DNA of 64,000 nucleotides, from positions 23,523,475-23,587,474 of the forward strand of contig CAMGYJ010000008.1 of assembly GCA_946122785.1 (NCBI GenBank). The letters are read 5' to 3'. Below the pieces are notes generated by a model, which ran no database searches, had not been told where the DNA came from, and was given only the letters and a program-made list of their open reading frames with translations. The DNA is from Linum tenue. Its lineage: Eukaryota; Streptophyta; Magnoliopsida; Malpighiales; Linaceae. Below are positions 1 to 11,028 of the stretch, one piece after another; the stretch's first letter is position 1, and every line of letters begins with the position of its first letter. The translations under genes and the position numbers were made by a program.

Positions 1-662
1 TATTATGAGGATCCTCCTAAGAAATCCTCCTACTGAGGATTCAGTTCTTTGGTCGAGGATGGATAATGGAATCTATACTATTAAATCAGCATACAAGGAG
101 CTTAGACAGAAGAAGTTTCCTTGGTTGGAAAGTAATAATTTGGACGCTCAAATAATGAAAACCTACTGGAAGAAGATTTGGAACCTCCCAGTTCAACCAA
201 AAGTTAAAATTTTCCTTTGGAAGATCAGCAGAGACATATTACCTTTTGGAGCTAACATTGAGAAGCGTATTGAAGATGCCCCATCAGACTGCCCCTTCTG
301 TGGACTTCCCGAAACCCAGCTCCATTGTCTGAGGGACTGTGAGTGGACTCGGCGGCTTTGGCAAACTCGTGATGAGACTGGTATCTTTAACCAAGGGGAA
401 GGGCTTTCGGGGAGTGAAAAGAGATCGGGGACTTAGCTGAGGTCAACGCGACGCTATCTGGCAGAAGAGTCGAGTGGGCTTTAGTGCCAAGAGTTTCTAA
501 TGCTGTAGCCCATTTTTTGGCCCACTATGCTCCTCATTGGAACCAGCTTTGTATTTGGACTGAAAGTCCACCCAGCTCCATTAGAAGCCTGTTAGCGGCT
601 GACAAAGCCCATGACTTTGGAAGTTAATTCTTAATATAATCAGGGCTTTCTATAAAAAAAAA
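1..662 (+). mobile_element. 3' end of an L1-type LINE (zf-RVT and RNase H tail)
   Basis: Positions 5-436 encode about 140 residues of the zinc-binding domain (zf-RVT) found at the C-terminus of plant LINE reverse transcriptases: a Trp-rich stretch, then Cys-Pro-Phe-Cys and a downstream His/Cys pair. The frame stops at 436. In another frame, about 475-627 encodes the end of a type-I RNase H domain (V-P-R-V-S-N-A-V-A-H, then a stop at 625-627). An A-rich tail follows at 653-662. The two pieces are separated by a frameshift or small deletion, so the copy is dead. The 5' part lies outside the window. The identification rests on motif recognition. Confidence 0.8.
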
Positions 663-1909
663 TTGAAGCAAGAACTAATGGAAAACAGAAAATTGGAGCA
701 AGAATTAATTGAAAACAGAAAAGTGAAACACTTAAAATTGCTGAATTGTGTCGAACACCATCCCTCCAACTTCTGTTACCAATCCGCTAGATTACAACAA
801 ATCGTACTGATGGAATATTGCTCGCTTTTTTACTTTATACATTAAGTAATTATCGATGCATTTATATTTGATCTTCATAGACTTAGACTCTGTCATAGTG
901 GGACATCACATATCCAAAGATGCCTCAGGTTAGTTTTATGGTGTTTGCTTGGCCTTACGAAAAGTCAACTCCTTGACAATTTATACGACCTTTCCTTCTT
1001 TTTTATATAACGGCAATTTATATGGCCTTTATTTATTACATTTTCACTACTTTCTTCTAATGGAGGAATCTTATCATTTCTAATCTTGTATTCTGTAATA
1101 AAGACTGCGCGAGTCTGTGTATGCCCGATTCTGCCGCATAAATGATGGATGCTTAAAGAATTGAACCGATTTAACTTCAAAATATGTTTGGTTTGATCTT
1201 ATCTTGTTTGGTCAAGATTTGGTCATTGTTTCAAAGGGTTTGATGGAAGAAAAACCAAACAAGTCTTGAACTTGAGAATCGTATCCAAATTTATAAATCT
1301 GACCATGTTCTATTTCCATCTAAATAATAAATATAGACACAATTTGATTCAATCTAATGTTGTTAAATTGTCATCACTACCTCTCATAAAAAATTTTGTC
1401 ATCACTACCTGAAGTTGCTGATGTTTGGTGCGCATAAACCCGAGTTGGTTGTAATGGCCGACTCAGCCTTTTTCTTACAGGATTCTAGTAAAAAAGTACG
1501 AGTAATTTGGAACCAAGAAACAACATTGAAAATTCAAAATCATCTATTAAGTTGCTCTTGGGCAATTGGGTTTACAATTTTGCTCATCATTCAGGCACAA
1601 AAGTTTGCCACTTTTACCAAGAAGACACCCACAAAATCCCAAAATGTACATCTAAACCCAAAAATTGTCCACCAGCCAATCCCCCAAAATCCCAGTTGCT
1701 CACTGATTACAGAACTTCAGGGACTACATAACGAGCATCCGTTGAAGACCATATTAGAATTTCTTAACATCATTTCCATCAGCTGCTATGTCTCCTGCTG
1801 CAGAAGAAACAAGGAAGATTGAGCACATAATACCTAATAAACAAACACCACAAGACATGAGGAAAGGGAAAATGAAACAAAAAGAGTTAAGTCTTTCGGA
1901 AAGTCGAAC
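663..1909. other. AT-rich non-coding stretch, no gene recognised
   Basis: Only short open frames without recognisable domains are present. If the EFR3-like gene to the right is intact, this stretch together with the LINE tail is part of its fifth coding intron, because the gene runs leftward and its remaining exons are not seen here. Confidence 0.5.
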
Positions 1910-1927
1910 TTACCATCGAGTATATAC

Positions 1928-3275
1928 CATGGCCGAGAGACATTGAAGACTTGATGCCCTTAAGCTGCTAGGACTACCTTCTTCCCCGTGCTTAAGTGCA
2001 AGTTTACAAACCTTGGGAGCATAATTTTCAATTTCATGTGCATAAGTTCCACCCACCTGTTACGCATTAGCCATCAAATTATCCACCTGACCATATCATA
2101 TACAACAATTTGTTCCATCCAACTCCCAGAGGCAGTATAAAGTCAAAACAGAGAACACTACCTGACTGTAGAAAAACTTGGTTAAGGTCTGGCATCCAGG
2201 AATCAGCAAAGCAGATTGATTAGGCCCCACTAGCAGCTTATTGACCTTATTCAACAAATTGACAGCAAAATATGTCCTGGAAGATGCAGCGACCAGCGTT
2301 AAAGCAAATATACTGAATTCCATCAGCAGCAAAACAAGTTAATTTAGAAATGAAAAATAAAAAGGAACAAAAAACATGCTTTACTTACATCTGCTCCTTA
2401 CAAATGCATAGCAACTTATTGTAAGCCTCCATAATAACACTGATGAACTTTGCATGGTCACTCCACAGTTTTTTGCAGCATCTTTCTTCGAGATACTTGG
2501 CAATCTATTAAAACATGATGAGAACAGATGAGACACAGGTAGGGTTATGCCTTAAAACATCTTTCAGTGTGAACCGAAATGCAACCTTGGGGATTTGAAT
2601 TGGATTTTTGGCAGCATATTCACACAACTTCGCAGTTTTTCTCTCATTTGGGGGTGCATCCTGTCGAAGAAAGAGATGACAACATAAGTAAGCAATCCGA
2701 AAGATTTTAGTTTGATTTTGGTCACCCAACCTGATACATATGACATTTACACAGTACTTCGTGTTTCTCTTTCACCCAAATGCATCATGAAGACGAATCA
2801 CACACAAAACATGCAGATTATTTAGAGTCACAGACCATGTTAAGGAAACTAAACTAATAAAGAAATTATGTTATTACACTCATCATTCAAAATAACAGAA
2901 TAAGAAAGGAAGTCTTCCAGATAATCACTCCAATATTTGTGCATGGCTCATGTTAAGTATTTGTGCAGAAGCTTCGTGCATAGACAATATATGAACTCAT
3001 TGTTCAAACTCATTAAAGTCTAGGCAGAAGTCAATCCCTCAGCTTCTTCCAAATACTAACTAGGCAAGATAATAACTATTAGTACCGGCTTAAGAGAGCA
3101 AAAAGGGCAGTAAAGAAAGAGGAACAAATTGTTGAAAAACACTCACCGGAGACTTTGGGAAGATATCAGCAAGGAGTTTCTTGTATCGTTTCACAGGTTG
3201 TCGAAATGTGGACCTCAAAGCAGGGCAGCACACGCACATCGTCCCACAAGAGGGGATTATCTTCCATTTCCTCAT
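1928..3275 (-). CDS. EFR3 / SEMI-ROLLED LEAF 2-like protein, first five coding exons (partial)
   Basis: I recognise the N-terminus of the plant EFR3/SRL2 ARM-repeat family. EFR3 proteins anchor the phosphatidylinositol 4-kinase complex at the plasma membrane; rice SRL2 affects leaf rolling. Coding exons on the minus strand are 3275-3147, 2660-2586, 2504-2389, 2276-2162 and 2056-1928. Junctions are consensus-like (for example CG|GTGAGT at 3147/3146, GAT|GTAAGT at 2389/2388) and join in frame without stops into 188 codons. Family hallmarks are the Cys-rich start (C10, C14, C16, C17), PVKRYKKLLADIFPKSP, then NERKTAKLCEYAAKNP. The start at 3275 matches the family N-terminus. After 1928 the next family exon is not found; reading through would stop at 1910-1912. 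The family is about 1,000 residues, so the rest either lies left of base 1 behind a long intron or has been lost. I favour a live gene cut by the window edge. Confidence 0.82.
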
Positions 3276-4326
3276 GGTCTGCTCATTGTCAAAGGCAAGG
3301 AAGAAGAAAATGATTTCAAACGAGGCCAAGTTTCTTACATTTTCAAGATCCAAAAAAAAAACTCCAGAGGGACTAAAACAACCACCATCACTAAGCCTAG
3401 CGAATCCAGTCATCACCCAAAAGAAAATCAGAGCTAGAAATTGAGCACTGGAAGATCAGGGACGCCATTACAAAGAATGTAGCTTGAAAAAACAAGTCAT
3501 GAAGCTGGAGCAACAATAACACAGAAAGCACAATTACCCAAAACCCTCGATGCAACACCAAAAACAGCCTTGAAGGAGAAAATATGCCCTCAATGCACAG
3601 GAGAGACCAACAGCCAATAGAAGAAAAATTGATCTCCTACTGAAAACACCCCCCAAAAGCCCTTCCAGCAGCTCATGAAGGCAACAACTTCACGGCTCAA
3701 ACTCACAAACTAAGTAGAGGAAAAGCCGATCAAACATCAGGGAGGGCAGGAAATAATGAAGATGCTAGTATACCTATGGGCCATATATTGACTCCAGAAG
3801 AAGACAAAGCGGAGATCAGGGATAGGAAATGGCGAGAAGCGTTGGAAGAGGGCACAGCTCAAGACAACAGTGAGAAATCACTAAATTCATCCAAAACAGA
3901 AAAACACACTCCAAGAACCAAAACAAGATTAGCAACTTTTGGGTTTTGGAATGGGTTTTCAACAGGAAACGAGATGATAACAAGTTCACAACAGAAGATT
4001 GAACACAAAAGAGTACAGAAATCAAAACCAACAAAGGGCATATGGGCAGGAAAAGACCCAAAAAGAATTGGGTGGCGGGAGACGGGGACCTGTTCGGCAG
4101 TAGAAGTAGAGGCCTGAAGTTCAGAGTTCTCCCATTCAAAAGCTTGAATGGAGCTAAAACGGGAAAATCAAGCTTGGAGATTGGAATTGGGCTTTTAGCC
4201 GCACAAAACAGAAGATGCGATGATCGTAACATAAGAAAAGGAACCCTTGGAAGAGAGGCGCGATTGCAGAGAGAAACCCTAGATCTATCTTGCGGGGGAA
4301 AAAAACAAAGGAGACGTGCGACTTAC
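3276..4326 (-). other. Probable 5'-leader intron of the EFR3-like gene
   Basis: A near-perfect donor (AAG|GTAAGT, intron starting at 4326) and a pyrimidine-preceded acceptor (gagCAG, ending at 3279, three bases before the EFR3-like ATG) bracket about 1.05 kb without any recognisable coding domain. Joining them is phase 0 with the EFR3 frame. The intron is inferred, not proven. The short open frames inside it look like chance. Confidence 0.55.
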
Positions 4327-4369
4327 CTTAAAGGATCGTTGCTGCCGAGGGAGAAAAGACGCGCCACCG

Positions 4370-4615
4370 TCAATTTTTACGGCGGCGGCGGCGCCGCCGC
4401 TGGCGGCGCTCGCTGACATTGTGGCGCGGCTGTTGATGCGGCTCTTCCTCGTGTTGTTGCTTGAACTCGGCTTTCTTGAAGCCCTTTCCACAGCGATCAC
4501 AGGCAAATGGGTAGTCATGTCTGTGTTTCGCACAGTAATGATCGTACAGTGCCCAAAACCCCTCAAACTCCTTCTCGCAGAGATTACAGGGGTAATCTTC
4601 CACCACCTCCGCCAT
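4370..4615 (-). CDS. Small protein with two C2H2 zinc fingers (81 aa), in the leader exon of the EFR3-like gene
   Basis: The reading frame begins at ATG 4615 (MAEVVEDYPC) and stops at 4370. It carries two clear C2H2 fingers of the form C-x2-C-x12-H-x4-H at about residues 10-31 and 39-60, followed by a very basic tail (residues 69-80, mostly Arg) coded by a GC-rich CGG/GCC repeat. Such a protein would be expected to bind nucleic acid in the nucleus, but I do not recognise a named family. The strong splice donor at 4326, only 44 bases past the stop, points into the EFR3-like gene. This ORF may therefore be an upstream ORF on the same transcript, or a separate gene overlapping its leader. A 31-codon frame starting at 4419 runs across the same exon and would fuse in frame to the EFR3 start. 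A TATATGTA box lies upstream near 4835-4842. A related broken copy lies at 52522-52799. Confidence 0.6.
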   Translation of the reverse strand: MAEVVEDYPCNLCEKEFEGFWALYDHYCAKHRHDYPFACDRCGKGFKKAEFKQQHEEEPHQQPRHNVSERRQRRRRRRRKN

Positions 4616-4842
4616 GCCATCAACAGGGCTGTTCGAAGATTGCTGACCAGTGTGAGACAATGGAGGAGAGAGAGAGAGAGTGATAAAATTCTTGCAGGTT
4701 GTTGGGCATTCGGACTGAAAGCGTAGGGGGAGGGAGAGGCTGAATCTGAAATCGGATAGGAACAATAATAGGAAGTATTTCCCGCCAAATCAAACAAACT
4801 GGGGAGGAGTAAATTATTGGGTGTTCCCGTTCGTACATATAC

Positions 4843-6194
4843 CCAGCAGCACTTTTTCCTTCGAAAATCTGGATTTTTTATTCTTAACTATTCTAGTTAT
4901 AAAAAAATCCTAAATACAAATTTTTTTTATAAAATTCCCAATGATATAAATTAATTCCATAGGTTTTGAAGATACTTTTACGCTTGGTATATAAAAGAGT
5001 TCATTTTCAATGCTAAATTTTAAATTCGACGAAAATGGAACTAGTTATAGCAATTTTGAAGAATTGATATAGATTTTCCAAATGAATTCCACAAGTGATC
5101 TATAAAGTATAATAGAATAATATAATTATCTTTACTTATTAACTAAATAACATCTACACATTATTAGTAGCTACTTCCTCGTTCGTTCTGCTAATTGCTC
5201 TACCAACATGCAAATCACCCAGTTTGTCGTGTTTTTTTTAACATCCATGACTTTGCTGCAAGGAAACTTCAAACTGAAAAAGAACTCCGAGTAAAATATG
5301 TAACTAAACAGAAACCTTGTTGTAGAGTATATGTAGATGTAACGCACTAAACCCTTGTCATACAGCACCAATAGCCACAAATGAACAAAGCCTGCATAAT
5401 AGAAAAATTATGAATTGGAAAGGATTGAAAAATTAATTAATTTTCTTAGAAGATGGATCTTTAAATTGTTTACTAGTTTAATTTCGAACTTAATTTTTGG
5501 CTTTGTTCTATTGGTTGGATTATAACTTTCCCACTTGCGTTTTTGGAAGATGGATTTCCAATGAATATTGTTTCTGTCGAAAATTAATAAGGGTGTAGTT
5601 GAATACTTTTAACTTAATTCAATTTTAAACGTATACCGAACATGGTTCGGAAATTCAACTCATATTATTTATAAAAATTTGAATATTACATATACCAAAC
5701 AAAAAAAATTCATTTGACAATGAATTCTACATAGTGATTAATTTTAAAATGAAATAAATTCTTGATTCATTTAGTACCAAACGATCTCTTAAGTACACAT
5801 GTTTTCACCAAATGGCTTGCGATATCGCTTCTAAGTAAAGCGATCAAAGTTTTAATCGCTTACAAAGAAAACGAATTTACATTTAATCATGTGTGAGCAG
5901 AGCGATCATACAAATCGCTAAGACACAAGCGATCAGTAATAAATCACTCTTGTCAGCAACGATTTTATTTCACCACAAGGTTTGGGTTAGTGCACCTGTT
6001 TTCCCTTGATCTCTTTAGTTACAAGCAATCATACTAAATCGCGTTACTCAACCATGAACAATATTCGGCAAGAGAATAGGGTTAGGTGTAGCGGCCTAGG
6101 CATGATTGCTTTAGTCAAAAGCGATCTTGTGTTGATCGGTTTTCCCTAAAGCGATCAAAGTCCAATATGATTCCAAAATAAAACACGACCCTCC
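4843..6194. other. AT-rich intergenic DNA, no gene recognised
   Basis: No domain-bearing frame is present. The right part (5815-6180) contains a loose cluster of an AGCGATC-like motif, listed separately. Confidence 0.6.
5815..6180. repeat. Cluster of degenerate AGCGATC motifs
   Basis: Short copies of aagcgatca and close variants recur at irregular spacing (near 5838, 5918, 5938, 6026, 6120 and 6152), in both the GATCGCTT and AAGCGATC senses. Subterminal repeats of CACTA transposons look like this, but no CACTA terminus was identified, so the origin is a guess. Confidence 0.35.
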
Positions 6195-6202
6195 TATCCT
6201 AT

Positions 6203-6659
6203 TAGGGCTGGCTATTTAGTCCGGATTTTTTGGTTTTACCCGAAACCGGACCGTATAACCCGGACCGGGACCGAATAGTAAAAACAATCCAATCCAATCT
6301 TTGGGCTTAGATTTGAGGTAAAAAAAACCGTTCAGGACCGGATCGAAAACTGGATAAAGACCGGATAAGAGAGCTAAACACCCAAAACTTAAGGGTAATT
6401 AGCATAAACGGTCACAAACCTTTGCACTTAGTACAAAACTTAACCAACTCCTCACACTTTCAGTCCTTAGGCCACTCAAATCCCCACAAGCTCAATATAA
6501 ATCAAGAGCGAATTGGGACCGGACCGGGTCAAGACCAGACCGGATCAAGACCAGACTGTATCCAATCCAATCTTTGGTCCTTATATTTTCGAAAAGACCG
6601 GACTGGGACAGGATCAATTTGGGCCAATTTAACCGGACCGGACCGTATAGCCACCCCTA
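6203..6659. mobile_element. hAT-type MITE with perfect 8-bp TSD
   Basis: The ends are imperfect inverted repeats starting tagggctggctat on the left and, reverse-complemented, taggggtggctat on the right. This is the TAGGGNTGG signature of hAT elements. The 8-bp duplication tatcctat flanks the element exactly (6195-6202 and 6660-6667). The 457-bp interior is rich in ccggaccgg-like words and has no coding capacity, so it is non-autonomous. Confidence 0.9.
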
Positions 6660-6823
6660 TATCCTATTTCACTCTCATTTCCCCTCTTCTCCACTTTCGT
6701 ATAAGAAACTTCCCTCTTCTCCACCACACTTGCAGAAAACCTCACAGCCACACCAGAACTTCATTCCCTCATTCTGACTATAAGGTATGTCTGAATTTGT
6801 TTAGTATGGTCATGGTGTTGCAG

Positions 6824-8070
6824 GAGGATACGAATGAAGTGGTTATTCAAGCAACTACGAAAGAGATAGTTATGCAGGCGACGATGTGGGAGATGAGGTA
6901 CCACAGGAAGATGCTACGCATCCTGTTAATTTTGTTGAGCCTGCCCCATTTATTGCATCATATGGCGTTCAATGGACGACTTGAGGTCCAGAATGGACTA
7001 ATATTGAAAATACCATTCGGGATGATGATGTTGGCGGTGATGGTCGTGAGGATCCCACTGATGAGATGCCGAATTATCCATTCGAAAGTGACGAGGACAG
7101 TGAAGAAGATTTGGGATATGTGAGTGAGGAAGAGGACACAAATGATGAGGTGGGGGTCCAGGAGCCACCTACTCCATACTACACAAATATCTCTACTCAT
7201 CTCTTATATGCTCATAACAAAGATCACCACTTTCTCCCTATAATAGTGTGGAATCCGACGGCTGAATTGGAGGTGGGAATGACATTTCCAACCAAGGATG
7301 TTGTTGGTGATTCTTGTAGAGAAGAAGCCATGCAGCGGAATTTTGAGTGGAAAGTCAAATATTCTGACCAAAAAAAAAAAAAAAAACTCCATGTCATATG
7401 CAAGAATGCAAGAGACAGATGTCAGTGGGAGCTTCGAGCTGCATGGATGAAGAAAAGGGTGCTTGGGTTCGCACAGTGCAGAACAACCACAACTGCTCCT
7501 TATCCATACTTTCCCAGGACCGCCACCAACTGAATGCAAAGAAATTGAGTGCCACTATTAAGAACTTGATTGAGGCACAACCAAACATCACCATAAAAGC
7601 TATCATGGCCTCGGTGAAAGTTCATCATTCCTACACAATCAGGTACAAGAAGGGATGACATGAAAAGCAAAAGGCCATGGATGACATGTATGGCGATTGG
7701 AAATCATACGCTCTCCTTCCTAGATTGATGGTTGCGATGGCGAAGTCTATTCCCGAAACTGTTTTTGTGTCGTGGTAAAACAATATAAAAATTGAGAACC
7801 AAGTTCGGATCTAAAAAGAACTAGTGTTTTACCGCTTATTTTGGTTATACAAGACATGCATTGATGGGTTCGCTTTCTGCCTTCCAGTGATCCAAGTAGA
7901 TGACACTTGTACCTTGCCACAAGAATTCTTGGGAATATGTAGATTTTTCCATCGACATTTGCTCTAGTCAAAGGGGAGAACAATTTTAGTTGGGCTTGGT
8001 TTTTCAAGAAGCTACATGACCACGCCACACAACAATAGGGCATCATGATCATCTCCGACCGACTCACCAA
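6824..8070 (+). pseudogene. Decayed MURA-like (MULE) transposase
   Basis: Fragments in order match a MuDR-type transposase. There is an acidic N-terminus (about 6830-7140). A DNA-binding region follows (7270-7470) with F-x-W-K-V-K and C-K-N-A-R-D-R-C-Q-W-E-L. A frame change then gives the helical stretch around 7540-7660. About 7680-7780 holds Y-G-D-W-K-S-Y. The catalytic block starts near 7830 (F-W-L-Y-K-T-C-I-D-G-F, then P-V-I-Q-V-D-D), and E-N-N-F-S-W-A-W-F-F with I-I-S-D-R follow near 7975-8065. Several stops and frameshifts and a 14-A run at 7371-7386 break it. No SWIM domain or zinc knuckle follows. It is not closely similar to the intact transposase at 60279-63323 and appears to be an older, unrelated MULE. 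Confidence 0.75.
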
Positions 8071-8248
8071 AATTAGACACGCCGTGTATGGTTTTTCCCG
8101 ATGAATGGGGGTGGAAGTGGAAGAGTGTGAGTTTTCACATAGAGATGGAAGTAACACTTGCTCGACTCCGACTATTCTTGAAAGTGAAACCGAAGAACTA
8201 TAGTGCATACCATTGTGATTGTTTACCAAGTTGTATTGGTTTGAGTAG

Positions 8249-9819
8249 GTTTGCTTGGGGACAAGCAAACACATAAGTGTGAGAGAGTTGATAACACCCA
8301 AAATGGTGTTATACAGCCTCTATATTTAGGGTTTTTCAAGTTATTTCATGGTCTCATTGGTTGATAATCCATCAAATGCATCCCTAATCTGTTCCTCGGA
8401 GTAAATTATGTCATTTTTTGGTGTACTAGATGATACTTGCATTTTGGGCACAAAAAGAGGTCACAAGTGTAGGAAATGGAGAAAAATCAGGAGATCACGA
8501 CCAGACCAAGGAGATCTTGACCGAGAAGAGAAGGCGCAAAGTCGAGCTCAAAGATCACGCCGGCGATCTAGGGAGCCTCAGCTGTAAAGTTGAGGAAGCA
8601 GCCACCAAGGAAGGACCAGTGAGTTTCGACAATCAACTCGCAGCTCCTGTTGTCCAAAACTGCGAGAAAGATCGTGGTCATGACCTATGGATTGCGACCA
8701 TTAAGTCAGGCCTCGAACTTCCAAACCAACAAGGAGTAAAGGCGCTGCCTCCGAGATCGCGACCTCTCCCCCAGTGTTCACGCCCACAAACTTCCTCCCT
8801 GCAACACTGAACTTGCCTGTCCGCCTAAAGTCTATAAATATGGGACTTGTTCCCTTTTACACGGGAGCTGAAAATACTTGGTAAATTTTTGGTTTACAGA
8901 GAGGTTAGAGAGAAAAGCCGAAGGAAGGAGAAGAAGGAGGAGCTAAGAAATAAGGGATCTCTCCCCATCTCTATTTTTCTTCCCAATTCTTCCATGTATC
9001 TTCTTCCCCCCCTTTATGGGATAGTTACCTAAGGTACTAGGGTTTTATTCTCCAAACCCTAGATTTAGGTTTTATGATGTAGAAGGAATTTTGTTAGGGT
9101 TTATGAATGAAATGAGTTTACCTAGTGATTATATGCATTTATCTATGTTAATTATGATAAGCTTGTCTTTCCATATGCTTTTCATGATTGCCTACCAAGG
9201 GTTTGCATGAGATGGTTGTGAAATTGATTGGTTTAGCATGATAGGCTTGATGAATGATCTAGAACCCGATTGGTGGATGAGGTGACCATCCCCTGCTAAT
9301 TGGGATGCCCTCCTAGGTAATGCTAGGGCGATGCGTGTGTGAGCATCGACATGTCGAACTAGTGTGCATATAGGTGCAACCTATTAGAAGGGTCTAGACT
9401 GCATCCTAGTATTATGAACCTGATCGAGGTGACATTGAATCAACGGATCATATTAGGAAGGCGACTAATACCATGACCATTGAGCTAGTCTCCACATTAG
9501 TGAGTCTCGCACATCGTTTCCACAAACTCACATTATTAACCTTTGCATAATAGACCTATTATCTAGGACGATGGTGATGCCCCGAGTACCGGCTTTTATC
9601 TCTGCTTTCTCAAGCGACTAATTTCATTTGTCCTCCAAACAAACCTAAACTCGATCGAATAGATAACGATCGAGCGAGAAGTATCCCGGGCTATCGAGAC
9701 CCGTGGAATACGACCTTGGTCGATCACTATACTGACAATGTCGCCTGTAGTTATACTTGACTCAAGATGTGATAGTTCCAACCGAGCAATAAATTTAATA
9801 ACCCACACGGGGTGTGACA
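8249..9819 (+). mobile_element. 3' end of a gypsy-type element: hairpin, polypurine tract and LTR
   Basis: A 9-bp-stem hairpin (gtttgcttg / caagcaaac, 8249-8270) is followed by a degraded polypurine tract (aagtgtgagagagt, to 8288) and an LTR starting TGATAACACC at 8289. The same order (hairpin, aagtgtggggg tract, TGATA start) is seen in the gypsy element at 24 kb. The LTR contains a TATA-like ctataaatatggg near 8832. Its 3' boundary is uncertain; CA at 9818-9819 is the best candidate, giving about 1.53 kb. No coding part of this element is visible to the left, where MULE remains lie instead. Confidence 0.6.
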
Positions 9820-10017
9820 AAATTCATTAGAAACATAGTTTAGAACACTCTAAAATCCGCTCACTAAACAATATGGGTGTTTAGCTTGACATATGGATAG
9901 AATAAGAAAAACTATTCTTTTGAAGCTCAACAAACATTGAGAGAGAATAATTGGTTATTTTGGTGACTCCAAATGCGGAGAGATCTCGATGATTATGAAA
10001 AAAGCACCTTAGAGGCT

Positions 10018-10381
10018 TAGACCCTTTTTCGTTTGCTTGTTGGATTTGAAAATGAAGCTTTTGAGTTTCAAAAACCTTTGGATTTATGATGGATTTGTTG
10101 CATCATGGATTTGGAAGAGTACATTGTTTGTTTAGTTGATTTTTTATCATGGATTTGTGATAGATTTGTCTCACATTTTTTCCTTCTATTGTCAAATCCC
10201 AAATGAAATGTGGGATTTCCAAATCCGTGGGGTCCACGGATTTGGATCTAAAAAATGGGTCCAAATCCGTGGACCCCACGGATTTGTGTCCCTCAACAAA
10301 CAAAGGATTTGTGTCAACTCATGATGCTTGGGATTTGGGTTCCAAATCCATCATCCAAATCCCACAAGCAAACGACCCTTA
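10018..10381. mobile_element. MITE, probably Tourist/PIF-Harbinger-like
   Basis: The right end reverse-complemented reads agggtcgtttgcttgtggga and matches the left end ccctttttcgtttgcttgttgg apart from a small indel. TTA precedes the left end and TAA follows the right end, which suits a 3-bp PIF-type target. The element is about 360 bp and non-coding. The superfamily is inferred from end sequence only. Confidence 0.55.
10221..10285. repeat. Perfect 26-bp inverted repeat with 13-base loop
   Basis: Arms 10221-10246 and 10260-10285 are exact reverse complements. Each arm is itself nearly palindromic around ccgtggggtccacgg, so cruciform or multi-hairpin folding is possible. It lies inside the MITE at 10018-10381. 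Confidence 0.9.
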
Positions 10382-11020
10382 AGACTCATATCTTGACTCA
10401 ATCTCCTAGTTTTCGAATTTCGACCATTGGATAGCTGCGATCTCCATGACGGGCTTAGTCCATTGTTGGCTTTGACAAGCAAAACTGGCCCATTAGATTT
10501 CTTCTTGATCAAAACATCTTCAGGTGAATTTTGGGCCTCAATGGGCAACATCAGTCCAGAGTCCAGACCAGTTGCTAGGCTACCGGTTTGGTTTCTGCTT
10601 CTGAGCTACTGTACTACTTCTTTTAGGTTTAGATTTAGTTCCACTCTCTGTCTGCATTATAGTGTGCTTGTATATGAAAATCACAAAAAACACCCCCAAG
10701 TGAGCATCAAAAGTACAAAAGTACAAAAACACCCCAGTGGTTTAGTAGGCCCCGCTGTCGCTCAAGCGGCACGTGGGGCTGAGGTTCCCTGGATTATAAA
10801 AAAAAAGAGTACAAAAGTACACCTAAGGCCTACAAAACGCACTTCGAAAAATATTTATCAATTTCATACTGAAAAACTAAAAGGCACCAAGCAGAGATGT
10901 ATAATTCTAAGAATAGGATATGAAAATAACACTTTCAACTGGTATCAAGATCAAGTGTGTGCTCGGTTTAGAGTAAATCATCATCTATCCACTTCCTATC
11001 ATGAGTACACAAGTTGAGCT
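10382..11020. other. Non-coding stretch, nothing recognised
   Basis: An open frame of 196 codons (10427-11017, plus) spans much of this but has no recognisable domain. It runs into a simple A-rich tract near 10800 and looks accidental. Confidence 0.5.
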
Positions 11021-11028
11021 CATAAAAT

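Noticed and set aside
3776..4232. Overlapping 113- and 138-codon frames on both strands
   Set aside because: No domain, mutual overlap and location inside the inferred leader intron of the EFR3-like gene make them chance frames.
4285..4797. 170-codon minus-strand frame over the zinc-finger ORF
   Set aside because: The finger motifs are in another frame. Only its last 31 codons (from 4419) matter, as a possible in-frame extension of the EFR3-like protein.
7747..8301. 184-codon minus-strand frame
   Set aside because: It is the antisense shadow of the decayed MULE transposase and gypsy tail on the plus strand.
10427..11017. 196-codon plus-strand frame
   Set aside because: It crosses an A-rich tract, has no recognisable domain and no promoter or conserved start.
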